Positions 15,773-22,681 are shown, counted from the first letter of the stretch. The stretch: DNA of 37,673 bases from Nanobdellota archaeon (GCA_021797085.1 JAKAAG010000007.1:5161-42833); one strand, 5' to 3'. A program made the numbers and translations. Notes: generated from the letters alone by a model not told the origin.

Positions 15773-16810
15773 TTATTTTTTCTTTTCTTCTTCTATATCC
15801 ATTATTCCATTGGATGTAATTTCAAAAGAAGCTTCTCCTTCAGGCAGGCTTGGTGAGTCCACTAGCTTTGCAACCCTTGAGCCTTTCTTACCTTTTCTTA
15901 AGTATATCCTGTAAGTAGCTACATGCCCTATTATGTGTCCACCAACTGCTGCAGTTGGATCTCCAAACATTACATCCGGCCTGGCCATTACTTGATTTGT
16001 TATGTAAACTGCCACGTTAAAACGGTCAGCTAGTCTTTGAAGATTATGTAGAACTACATTCACTTTCTGTTGTCTATCTGCTAATGTTCCCCTACCAACG
16101 TATTCAGCACGAAATAGGGCCATCATGCTGTCCACTACTATCAATTTTATCTTAGGATCTGCATTTATTAATTCAGGTATTTTGTCAACCAAAAGAACCT
16201 GATGATCAGAGGAATAAGCTCTTCCTATTTTTATGTTTTGCAAAGCCTGCTTGGGATCAAGGCCTTTTACTGCTGCCAATTGCTCGATTCTTGCCGGTCT
16301 GAAAGTTCCTTCTGTGTCAATCCATATCGCATGGCCTTCTAATCCTCCCTTCTCCAATGGTAGTTGTACATTAACTGCCAATTGAAAGGCAAGTTGGCTT
16401 TTACCCGAACCATATTCTCCGTAGCATTCAGTTATTGACTGCGTTTCTACTCCTCCACCTAACAAAATATTAAGGGCCTCACTCCCAGTAGATATCCTTT
16501 GTACGCTTTTTCTCTTGTCTTCGAACTCTAATCCGGACATGAAGTTCATTTTCGACGCTTCTCTTGCCTCAGCTACTATTTTCCTTGCCGTTGGTTCCCC
16601 TATCCCACAGGCTTCTACCAAAACCAATGGATTAGCGGTTGCAAGTGCTATTATATCCTGGTAACCAGCATTTCTTATCTTTGAAGCAATAGTGCTGCCA
16701 ACTCCCGGCAAATCTTTTATATCCTTGTATTCAAAGTCAGAATGTATCTCTTCTGTAGTTTCTTCATTATCATTCTCTTCTTCAATGTGTTCAATTTCGT
16801 CTTCTTCCAT
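15773..16810 (-). CDS. radA: DNA repair and recombination protein RadA
   Basis: 345 residues. An acidic N-terminal extension of about 28 residues precedes a helix-hairpin-helix domain (IKDLPGVGSTIASKIRNAGY at 31-50, then GIGEPTARKIVAEAREA). The RecA core has Walker A GEYGSGKS (131-138), Walker B LIVVDS (223-228), and loop regions FRAEYVGRGTLADRQQ and MARPDVMFGDPTAAVGGH. It forms filaments on ssDNA for strand exchange. A ribosome-binding site GAGGT precedes the ATG by about 5 nt and sits at the end of the RAM-domain gene. The acidic tail (EEDEIEHIEEENDNEE) is longer than in many RadA proteins. Confidence 0.96.
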   Translation of the reverse strand: MEEDEIEHIEEENDNEETTEEIHSDFEYKDIKDLPGVGSTIASKIRNAGYQDIIALATANPLVLVEACGIGEPTARKIVAEAREASKMNFMSGLEFEDKRKSVQRISTGSEALNILLGGGVETQSITECYGEYGSGKSQLAFQLAVNVQLPLEKGGLEGHAIWIDTEGTFRPARIEQLAAVKGLDPKQALQNIKIGRAYSSDHQVLLVDKIPELINADPKIKLIVVDSMMALFRAEYVGRGTLADRQQKVNVVLHNLQRLADRFNVAVYITNQVMARPDVMFGDPTAAVGGHIIGHVATYRIYLRKGKKGSRVAKLVDSPSLPEGEASFEITSNGIMDIEEEKKK

Positions 16811-16817
16811 TTTTACC

Positions 16818-17066
16818 TCACTTTACCTTGTTTAATACTATAGTAGTGTCAGTTCTGCCGACACCTTTTTCTTTTCTTAGTTGCGAAACAACAAAGTTTG
16901 AAAGCTCCTCTATATTGCTGTATTTTAATCTTATTAATAAATCCCACTGCCCGCTTATTAACATTACTTCTGTTACCTTTTCATCACTGCTAACGGCCTT
17001 GGCTATTTCTATTGCTGAAGACCCTTGTGAAACCTCAACGAATATAAGTGCTTCCATCTGTTCCAT
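16818..17066 (-). CDS. Stand-alone Lrp/AsnC ligand-binding (RAM) domain protein
   Basis: 82 residues matching only the C-terminal RAM domain of Lrp/AsnC regulators: ALIFVEVSQGSSAIEIAKAVSS..VTEVMLISGQWDLLIRLKYSN. There is no helix-turn-helix. Such small proteins usually bind an amino acid or similar effector and assemble as octamers. A TATA (17088-17097) ends 21 nt before the ATG at 17066, favouring a leaderless start there. GGGGGT directly before that ATG would also suit a start at Met4 (17057). It is the first gene of the radA-mrp unit, so it may sense a metabolite tied to that operon. Confidence 0.85.
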   Translation of the reverse strand: MEQMEALIFVEVSQGSSAIEIAKAVSSDEKVTEVMLISGQWDLLIRLKYSNIEELSNFVVSQLRKEKGVGRTDTTIVLNKVK

Positions 17067-17087
17067 ACCCCCTTTAAAGTTCTACGT

Positions 17088-17097
17088 ATATTTATAA
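17088..17097 (-). promoter_or_regulatory. TATA box for the RAM-radA-mrp operon
   Basis: TTATAAATAT on the minus strand ends 21 nt before the ATG at 17066. Confidence 0.5.
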
Positions 17098-17132
17098 TTT
17101 TTATTTATAACCAAAGATAAACTGATAAGTAC

Positions 17133-17140
17133 TTAAATAC
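17133..17140 (+). promoter_or_regulatory. TATA box
   Basis: TTAAATAC ends 21 nt before the ATG at 17162. Confidence 0.5.
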
Positions 17141-17161
17141 TAAATATATTAATTTATAATT

Positions 17162-17551
17162 ATGGAAAGAGCATACACTCGTTCATTACTAGAAGCTTAT
17201 TTTTCATCCAAAGGCAATGAGTGGAAAACTAAGAAAGGCAGTGTCGGCGAGTATATAAAATCTCTTGGTAAAGATGGTTTAGTTGCAGAGTTTAAGGCCG
17301 ATCCAAATTTCAAGAATGTACAATTATTTATGGATCACTTAAATGACGATATAACTGCCATAATAAAGGGAGACCTGCAGAATTTTATAAAACCAGAGGT
17401 TGAATTAAGTGATTATCTAACAGATACAGGTAATGCTCTTATAAGTTCAATAGAAGAAGCTACAAAAGTGACTGTAGACCCTGGTATTAAAATGTTTTTA
17501 ATAGCCTTGGTCCTTTTAAGTGCAATGCTCGGTGCTTACGGCCATCAATAA
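17162..17551 (+). CDS. Small tail-anchored protein of unknown function
   Basis: 129 residues. A soluble helical domain of about 105 residues is followed by one hydrophobic segment at the extreme C-terminus (MFLIALVLLSAMLGAYG), the layout of tail-anchored membrane proteins. Start fixed by TATA spacing. It is divergent from the RAM-radA operon with 95 bp between starts. No known motif seen. Confidence 0.6.
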   Translation: MERAYTRSLLEAYFSSKGNEWKTKKGSVGEYIKSLGKDGLVAEFKADPNFKNVQLFMDHLNDDITAIIKGDLQNFIKPEVELSDYLTDTGNALISSIEEATKVTVDPGIKMFLIALVLLSAMLGAYGHQ

Positions 17552-17584
17552 TCTTCTTATTAATAAAAACATTTGAAGTGTTTA

Positions 17585-17680
17585 TTAAATATTTTTAATT
17601 GCTTTTTCAAGGCAATTAACTTCCTCTATACAGTTCACACCTACTGATTCTGCTATTTTCTTTGGGTTATAATCTAAAGT
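17585..17680 (-). other. Possible -1-frame continuation (lost or frameshifted tail) of the peroxiredoxin
   Basis: Directly after the peroxiredoxin's last codons, the -1 frame stays open for 31 codons and ends at a TAA at 17585. It reads TLDYNPKKIAESVGVNC then IEEVNCLEKAIKNI, a helix-like, protein-like sequence with two cysteines. The frame switch would occur at GGAAAACTTTAG, where a run of four A would let the AAA codon slip back one base. This may be a real frameshift mutation, a sequence error, or recoding. Nothing else occupies this stretch. Confidence 0.4.
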
Positions 17681-18264
17681 TTTCCTATGTCCTTGACAGT
17701 ATCAACGTCCATGGTTTTAACTGTTTCAGTTGATTTTGACACCGCTGGTACTATACATATGTGGCCTTCAGATTCTTTCGCGTTGTATATGGCTTTAAGG
17801 CCCTTGAGCGCAAACATTATATGACCAATATCCTTTCCAAGCGCATCATTGAAAATAGAGTAGTACTGTAGTTTTCCATCAGGATCTATAATTACCATCC
17901 CTCTTCTGGCGCCACCAGTTTCACTGTTTAAGAAACCATAATTGGTTATTACCTCTTTTTTTGGGTCTTCTATCATTGGTATCTTGCTTTTGCTTACTCT
18001 TGGAGAAGCTTGAACCCAGCCCTTATGCGAAAACACTGTATCGGCACTTATAACAAAGACAGCAATGCCTTCGCTTTCAAATTCGCTGAATTTCTCCATT
18101 AATGCCTCAATATCAGTAGCACATACAAATGTGAAATCTCCGGGGTAAAAAGTTAAGAGAACCCATTTTCCGCGGTAGTTTTTCAAGTCAATCAGCTTTA
18201 TTTCATCACTATCTGGAAAATATGCCTTTTCCTTAAATTCAAATACTTCTTTTCCTATTTCCAT
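17674..18264 (-). CDS. Peroxiredoxin (AhpC/TSA family)
   Basis: 196 residues from MEIGKEVFEF. The longer frame (from 18300) begins in the promoter region and is rejected because AGGAGGT lies 3 nt before the ATG at 18264. The peroxidatic Cys48 lies in FYPGDFTFVCATDIEAL (PxDFTFVC). The conserved Arg is in GGARRGMVIIDPDG. A second Cys170 in GHICIVPAV is the likely resolving residue, as in typical 2-Cys AhpC. It reduces hydroperoxides in the cytoplasm with a thioredoxin-like donor. The C-terminus is abrupt, and a plausible further tail exists in the -1 frame downstream (17585-17680). A TATA-like AATATTTAAA at 18307-18316 would give a ~20-nt leader. Confidence 0.92.
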   Translation of the reverse strand: MEIGKEVFEFKEKAYFPDSDEIKLIDLKNYRGKWVLLTFYPGDFTFVCATDIEALMEKFSEFESEGIAVFVISADTVFSHKGWVQASPRVSKSKIPMIEDPKKEVITNYGFLNSETGGARRGMVIIDPDGKLQYYSIFNDALGKDIGHIMFALKGLKAIYNAKESEGHICIVPAVSKSTETVKTMDVDTVKDIGKL

Positions 18265-18267
18265 ATT

Positions 18268-18274
18268 ACCTCCT
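18268..18274 (-). promoter_or_regulatory. Strong ribosome-binding site for the peroxiredoxin
   Basis: AGGAGGT, the best Shine-Dalgarno match in the window, lies 3 nt before the ATG at 18264 and decides this start over the in-frame ATG at 18300. Confidence 0.7.
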
Positions 18275-18394
18275 AGAATTATTATATACGATATAAACAT
18301 CCTTAGTTTAAATATTTTTGAAATATCAACCTGCCATAAATAATCGTATTAGCGTTTAGAGAAATTATTTATTATGACATTAAACTATACTGTA

Positions 18395-18874
18395 ATGGTA
18401 AGACCAAGTTGGGATGAATATTTTACCGAGATAACAAAAAAAGTAGCAGAAAGATCAACCTGCGATAGAGGTCATGCGGCCTGCGTTATTGTCAAGGAAA
18501 ACAGAATTCTTGCTACTGGCTATGCTGGTTCACCGAAGGGAATGCCGCATTGTGATGACGTTGGCCACATGTTGAGGAAGCAGTATGATAATGAAACGGG
18601 AGAGATAACTACGCACTGTGTAAGAACAGTACATGCAGAGCAGAATGCAATAACACAAGCTGCAAAATTCGGTGTTTCTCTTGATGGTTCAACAGCTTAC
18701 GTAACAATGGAACCTTGCTTCACATGTGCAAAAATGCTTGTTCAAGTAGGCGTTAAAAGAGTCGTTGCATTTAAAAAATACCACGACGATAAAGATACTG
18801 TTGAGCTTTTCAAGAAGTCCGGCATACCTTTAGAAGTAAAGGAAGACAAAGAAGAAGAGTACTCAAATAAATAG
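18395..18874 (+). CDS. dCMP deaminase family protein
   Basis: 159 residues from MVRPSWDEYF, which matches the usual N-terminus of deoxycytidylate deaminases; an in-frame ATG at 18374 would add seven residues and cannot be excluded. Zinc site: HAEQNAI (His80, Glu82 as catalytic acid/base) and PCFTCAKM (Cys108, Cys111). A further zinc-type cluster, CDRGH (23-27) with HCDD (52-55) and HC (74-75), is as in T4/eukaryotic dCMP deaminases. It makes dUMP for thymidylate synthesis. It ends 3 bp from the convergent NadM-DUF488 gene. Confidence 0.9.
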   Translation: MVRPSWDEYFTEITKKVAERSTCDRGHAACVIVKENRILATGYAGSPKGMPHCDDVGHMLRKQYDNETGEITTHCVRTVHAEQNAITQAAKFGVSLDGSTAYVTMEPCFTCAKMLVQVGVKRVVAFKKYHDDKDTVELFKKSGIPLEVKEDKEEEYSNK

Positions 18875-18877
18875 AAT

Positions 18878-19894
18878 TTATTTATAAACAAGGCTGCCGC
18901 GATATCTTTCAGCATGCTTGTTTATTTTATGCTCCAACGTTTCATTGTGGTTTATTATATGTGTCACTGAAAAGTGCTTTGCAGTAAGTAAGTCTGCTAT
19001 AAGAGAACGATGACAATTCCATGGCAATACCTCTGCGCACATTACTGCAGTTCTTTTTTTAACGGATATTTTAACTAGCTTAGTTATTCCTACTTTAAAC
19101 TCCTTTTTCTGCATGTAATCGGCAAAACCCCTGAAAGATTCGTTTTCCCAGAAGGTATTAATTGAATCTTTACCAGGTTTTCTTAGGCCCCCCAACTCTT
19201 TAAAGTGTTTATATTCAATTCCATTTTCAGCTAAAACGGTCTTTAAACTACCGGAGTTAAACTGCGGGTTATGCCTAGACTTCGGTATTGTTCTTATGTC
19301 TACAACCTCCTTAATCCCATATTCTTTCATCAACAACACAAAATCTTTTATGTCTCTAGTAGAATGTCCTACAGTGAATACTCTTTTGCTGCCAGTTATG
19401 TCAATGTTTCTTATTCTTTCTATTCCGTCTGTTTTATGTATAACTTTTAAAGTTCCTTCTGGTAGTAAATGCTCTATTTTTTCGTTTAATAAAATCATTT
19501 TTCTTATTTTTGTTCCAGATAATTTATCACGCTTAAACTCCCCTATTTTTTCTACCTTACTTTTGTTATCTAAAAGTATTTTTTTCACAAGTTTATTTCC
19601 AGTGTAGCACACATCAAAGTAACCGACGGTATTTGCAAGCTCTTTAAACCACTTGCTGTATGACATTTTATCGTCTAATCCAAATATTTTGAAATTTTGA
19701 ATATTCTCGTCTTTAAGCGAGCGTTCAATCATCTCTTTTCTTTCTTCAAACGTGAATGGATTTATTTCTGTGAACGAAAACTGTTTGCTCCCTATAACAA
19801 TCTTTATTTCGTTTCTATTTTTACAGATTGAAAGTATTGTGTTAAGGTGGCCTTTGTGAAAGGGTTGAAACCTCCCTATAAACAATATCTCCAT
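18878..19894 (-). CDS. Fusion: archaeal NadM-type NMN adenylyltransferase + DUF488
   Basis: 338 residues in two parts. Residues 1 to about 165 are a nucleotidylyltransferase of the archaeal NMNAT type: GRFQPFHKGH (7-16, HxGH-like ATP site), GSKQFSFTEINPFTFEER (35-52) and SGTKIR (126-131). These make NAD from NMN and ATP. Residues about 170-338 are a DUF488 domain: FTVGHSTRDIKDF, VDIRTIPKSRHNPQFN (198-213), ELGGLRKPG, and the signature CAEVLPWNCHRSLIADLL (286-303). Both halves look complete. The junction is in one open frame with no gap, so the fusion is read directly. DUF488 function is not settled, so a role in NAD or nucleotide metabolism for the second half is inference from the fusion. 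Confidence 0.88.
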   Translation of the reverse strand: MEILFIGRFQPFHKGHLNTILSICKNRNEIKIVIGSKQFSFTEINPFTFEERKEMIERSLKDENIQNFKIFGLDDKMSYSKWFKELANTVGYFDVCYTGNKLVKKILLDNKSKVEKIGEFKRDKLSGTKIRKMILLNEKIEHLLPEGTLKVIHKTDGIERIRNIDITGSKRVFTVGHSTRDIKDFVLLMKEYGIKEVVDIRTIPKSRHNPQFNSGSLKTVLAENGIEYKHFKELGGLRKPGKDSINTFWENESFRGFADYMQKKEFKVGITKLVKISVKKRTAVMCAEVLPWNCHRSLIADLLTAKHFSVTHIINHNETLEHKINKHAERYRGSLVYK

Positions 19895-19940
19895 GGGATA
19901 ATATCGCTTTACAATTATTAAAGTAATTTTTGATGTTTAT

Positions 19941-21275
19941 TTATAATTTATAATCCAAATCTTGTTTGAATTTTTCAAGGTAAAACTGCTTTTCATTGTA
20001 ATCCGCAAGGTAAAGGCAGTTGTCCATTGCTTCTTTCAAGCAAGAGGTTGCGCCCGGAGACGGCGTTACTGAGAATAGGGCGCCGTCACCTTCTATTGCA
20101 GTTCCGCCCAATGCAAGCTGCTTTTTGTTTGTGTCTATTATCTGTGGTCTGATGCCTCCGACATTCTCGGCAAGCTTAAGATCATCTGGTTTAAGTGATG
20201 GCACTATTTTGTTTACTTCATTTTTAGTAAAGGATATCTTACCAATAAATGGTATGGAGTAAATCAAGTTTTCCTTTACAATTTTTGATATAGTCTTATC
20301 AAACAGTATATTTTCTAGGCTCTTTGCAGTATCTTCATTGAAGTTAAGTGAGCGGAAGTAATCTGGCATAGAATAAATATTTCCTTTTTCAAGTTCAGGG
20401 TATATGTTAACAGTTGGCCCGAACCTAGTTATATTTGGATCTGTAATGTCGGGATCGCCATGCACAGCTGCAAAGGGTATCCCCTCTCTTTCAACCCTAT
20501 AAACCTTTCCGTTTAGTACTTTTTTTGAGTAATAGAACTTGCCGCCAACAGATAATATACCTAAGTTCTTTCCGTATCCTAATTTTTTTGCGAAGAAAAG
20601 GCTGTATGCTCCAGCGGTTACTAACACAGAATCTGAAAGAAATTCATTTTTATTGGTTTTTACTGTATAACCTTGGGAAGTCTTCTTTATCTCTTTTACT
20701 TCTTCGTTGAATTTTGCTTTAAATGATTCTTTTTGCAGGGCTATCTCCATAAAAGATTTTGACAGGTTATGGTAATCAACCATGTATCCGCTATCCGTGA
20801 AAAGAGCAAGTAAATTTTGATTTTCTTCTCTTCCTTTTACTACATTTGGCTCAACCTTTGCTATGTCTTCTTTTTTATCTAGTTTTTTAACATATGGAAA
20901 TATCTCCTTGAATTCCGAATCATACCTTTTTTCGAGTTTATCTATTTCCTCGTCTCCAACTGCAAGCGTCATTTTCTGGCATTTCTGTATGACATTCTTT
21001 CTTTCATCTTCATCTAATTCCTTATTTGCATAACTTACGACTAATTTTGCATTTTCCTTTGTTTCCTTAGTTTTTTCTATTGAATAGTTTGTTTCTATCT
21101 CCCCAGAATGAAGAGTCTGACTATTGTTGTTGCTGTTTGAGTTAAGCAATGCAACGTCCTTTTCCTTCTCTATTATAAGCACGTCTTTGAATTCAGAATA
21201 TCTGCTTAGAGCATACATGCTTGCGGTTCCAACGACTCCTGCTCCAATTATTATGATTTCATATTTTTTTGCCAT
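19941..21275 (-). CDS. mqo: FAD-dependent malate:quinone oxidoreductase (Helicobacter-type, class 2)
   Basis: 444 residues. The N-terminal FAD site is IIIGAGVVGTASMYAL (8-23), then NNNSQTLHSGEIETNYS (about 49-65), which matches the NSQTxHxGxIETNYT segment I recall for the Helicobacter enzyme. Further matches are PFAAVHGDPDI, TRFGPTVNIYP, KIVPSLKPDDL, GGIRPQIID and the C-terminal TPSPGATSCL. The enzyme oxidises malate to oxaloacetate and passes electrons to membrane quinone. No transmembrane helix is seen, as expected for a peripheral membrane flavoprotein. L-2-hydroxyglutarate oxidase-like activity is the main alternative. It has 46 bp to the NadM-DUF488 gene and its own upstream AT-rich promoter region. 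Confidence 0.85.
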   Translation of the reverse strand: MAKKYEIIIIGAGVVGTASMYALSRYSEFKDVLIIEKEKDVALLNSNSNNNSQTLHSGEIETNYSIEKTKETKENAKLVVSYANKELDEDERKNVIQKCQKMTLAVGDEEIDKLEKRYDSEFKEIFPYVKKLDKKEDIAKVEPNVVKGREENQNLLALFTDSGYMVDYHNLSKSFMEIALQKESFKAKFNEEVKEIKKTSQGYTVKTNKNEFLSDSVLVTAGAYSLFFAKKLGYGKNLGILSVGGKFYYSKKVLNGKVYRVEREGIPFAAVHGDPDITDPNITRFGPTVNIYPELEKGNIYSMPDYFRSLNFNEDTAKSLENILFDKTISKIVKENLIYSIPFIGKISFTKNEVNKIVPSLKPDDLKLAENVGGIRPQIIDTNKKQLALGGTAIEGDGALFSVTPSPGATSCLKEAMDNCLYLADYNEKQFYLEKFKQDLDYKL

Positions 21276-21431
21276 GTTATCTTAATAAATTGCCAAAATT
21301 TAATTGTTTCATATCAAAATTAATGAGGGATTAAATGTTCTTGAAAATGGAAGTAAGCAATATAATGCTGGTAAATTAAAAGCTTGAAGAAATAAGAACT
21401 AAGAGACTGTACACCTAAATAAAAAAAGCTA

Positions 21432-21502
21432 TGCGGTCAGCGGGATTCGAACCCGCGTTCTCAGCTTGGAGGGCTGATGTTCTACCACTATACTATGACC
21501 GC
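21432..21502 (-). tRNA. tRNA-Gly (anticodon UCC) with C at position 33
   Basis: A 71-nt cloverleaf on the minus strand. The acceptor GCGGTCA pairs with TGACCGC and the discriminator is A. The D arm is GTATAGTGGTAGAAC. The anticodon stem TCAGC/GCTGA closes loop CCTCCAA, giving anticodon UCC. The T arm is GCGGG-TTCGAAT-CCCGC. No CCA encoded and no intron. The base before the anticodon is C in place of the almost invariant U33. The D-stem pairing is weak (two or three pairs), as in many tRNA-Gly. It is 50 bp upstream (minus) of the exonuclease gene's end. Confidence 0.92.
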
Positions 21503-21511
21503 ATTTTAAGA

Positions 21512-21529
21512 ATCTGTCTATAAACAGAT
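21512..21529. repeat. Inverted repeat over the tRNA-Gly promoter
   Basis: ATCTGT and ACAGAT are perfect 6-bp arms around CTATAA, lying 10-27 bp upstream of the tRNA-Gly 5' end, where the TATA element is expected. It could be an operator, or chance in AT-rich DNA. Confidence 0.35.
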
Positions 21530-21552
21530 AAATATCTTTATTTTACTAGATA

Positions 21553-22152
21553 TTAGATTTTTGATAGGTATGCAGGCACATTGTAGCTATCATATTCATT
21601 TAAGAGCTTTTTTCCGAAGATAAGCCTTGACAGTGCCTCAGCTTCCATTTTCGCCCCGTTTAATGCATTGTGGGGTTTAGGTTCGGAGGGCAAGCCCACA
21701 TAATTGAACACGTAATCTGAGTTTATGTCTGTTTTTTCATTTTTTAATGGAATTTTTAAATTTCTACTTAGCATAGATGCATAAACAAGCGAATGCGTAT
21801 CTAATACTCTGTGGCCAAATGAGAAATCTATATTGTATCTTTTAAAAGAGTAGTTCAAGAATCCGGCATCAAAGTTTACATTATGACCGCCTATTGTTTT
21901 GTCTTCCACTGGTTTCATCCATTCAATAAATTCATTTAATACCTTCTCCAAGGTTTTCTTTTTTGGATCGTTTAAATCTTCTTTCTTGAAACCGTTCACA
22001 TTCAAGGCTTCTTCCGTGTATTCCTTGTCTTTTTCGATTTGGCATTCCTGATAAAACTGCCTTTCCGGGTTAAAGAAGTCAACTGCCCCTATACTTAATA
22101 TAGAATGCTTATAGGGATTCGTTCCAGAAGTCTCCACGTCTATAACTATCAT
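21553..22152 (-). CDS. DnaQ-like (DEDDh) 3'-5' exonuclease homologue with an altered last motif
   Basis: 199 residues, one exonuclease domain. Motif I is VIDVETSG (Asp5, Glu7). Motif II is GGHNVNFDAGFL with Asp95. Motif III begins at His161 in KPHNALNGAKMEAEAL. DEDDh enzymes have Hx4D here (as in HxALxDA); the residue at the Asp position is Gly166, with Asn165 beside it. So three acidic ligands and the His are present but the final metal-binding Asp is not. The overall pattern resembles RNase T/oligoribonuclease-like trimming enzymes. It may be inactive, weakly active, or use Glu170 instead. It is divergent from the RAM-rpoN pair, with 60 bp between starts. Confidence 0.82.
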   Translation of the reverse strand: MIVIDVETSGTNPYKHSILSIGAVDFFNPERQFYQECQIEKDKEYTEEALNVNGFKKEDLNDPKKKTLEKVLNEFIEWMKPVEDKTIGGHNVNFDAGFLNYSFKRYNIDFSFGHRVLDTHSLVYASMLSRNLKIPLKNEKTDINSDYVFNYVGLPSEPKPHNALNGAKMEAEALSRLIFGKKLLNEYDSYNVPAYLSKI

Positions 22153-22173
22153 ATTATTTCAATAATATAGATT

Positions 22174-22190
22174 GCATAAAGCTTAAATAC
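22174..22190. promoter_or_regulatory. Back-to-back TATA elements in a divergent spacer
   Basis: An imperfect palindrome around AAGCTT gives CTTAAATAC (22182-22190) 22 nt before the plus-strand ATG at 22213, and CTTTATGC (minus, 22181-22174) 21 nt before the minus-strand ATG at 22152. Confidence 0.45.
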
Positions 22191-22212
22191 ATTGATTTGA
22201 CATTAAATAGCA

Positions 22213-22440
22213 ATGGTAAAAGCCATTGTACTGGTCAATATTGCCCCAGAGAAAACGGAAAAAACCTTTGGCAGCGTCAAAAAGCTTCCAGAGGTTAAGG
22301 AAGCTTTTCAGGTTTATGGAGAGTATGATGCCGTTTTCGTTATAAACACAAAGACGACTCATGACATACAAGAGTTTGTCAGGAAAATAAGGAAAATGAA
22401 TGGCATAATGCGAACAGTTACAGTTATAGAAATGATATGA
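22213..22440 (+). CDS. Second stand-alone Lrp/AsnC ligand-binding (RAM) domain protein
   Basis: 75 residues, again only the RAM fold: VKAIVLVNIAPEKTEKTFGSVKKL..VKEAFQVYGEYDAVFVINTKT, ending VRTVTVIEMI-like beta strand. The Gly in VYGEYD is the usual effector-site turn. No DNA-binding domain. The stop overlaps the rpoN start (ATGA), so it is translationally coupled to an RNA polymerase subunit. It is closer to the canonical SmtB/LrpA C-terminal pattern than the protein at 17066, and the two are clearly different sequences. Confidence 0.88.
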   Translation: MVKAIVLVNIAPEKTEKTFGSVKKLPEVKEAFQVYGEYDAVFVINTKTTHDIQEFVRKIRKMNGIMRTVTVIEMI

Positions 22441-22628
22441 TACCGATGAGATGTTACAGTTGTGGGAAACCTTTGTCACAGTATTGGGAGAAGTACAAAG
22501 AAGGCATAGCAGAGAAGTCACCTAAAGAAGTTTTAGATGAGCTTGGGATAAAAAGATATTGCTGTAGAGCAGTTTTTCTTGGAACAGTAGACGAAGATAA
22601 CATAATAAACTTTTCAAACATGGAGTAA
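22437..22628 (+). CDS. rpoN: DNA-directed RNA polymerase subunit N (RPB10 homologue)
   Basis: 63 residues, normal for the family. It begins MIPMRCYSCGK (canonical MIPVRCFTCGK), with the second zinc pair in KRYCCRAVFLG (canonical RYCCRRMLL). These four Cys hold the zinc that links the RpoD-RpoL platform to the catalytic subunits. Its position after a RAM-domain gene is unusual: in many archaea it sits in the rpl18e-rpl13-rps9 cluster. The 4-nt overlap with the upstream gene sets the start. Confidence 0.96.
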   Translation: MIPMRCYSCGKPLSQYWEKYKEGIAEKSPKEVLDELGIKRYCCRAVFLGTVDEDNIINFSNME

Positions 22629-22650
22629 TCCATTACAATATAAAAATACA

Positions 22651-22660
22651 CTTAAATACT
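22651..22660 (+). promoter_or_regulatory. TATA box
   Basis: CTTAAATACT ends 21 nt before the ATG at 22682. Confidence 0.5.
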
Positions 22661-22681
22661 ACTTGTTTTCATTATTTTTAG

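Noticed and set aside
18265-18300. N-terminal extension of the peroxiredoxin (MFISYIIILGG)
   Set aside because: It is encoded by TATA-like DNA and by the AGGAGGT ribosome-binding site itself.
22183-22521. 112-codon open frame antisense to the RAM-rpoN pair
   Set aside because: Both plus-strand genes are certain, and the translation is Cys/Tyr/His-rich noise.
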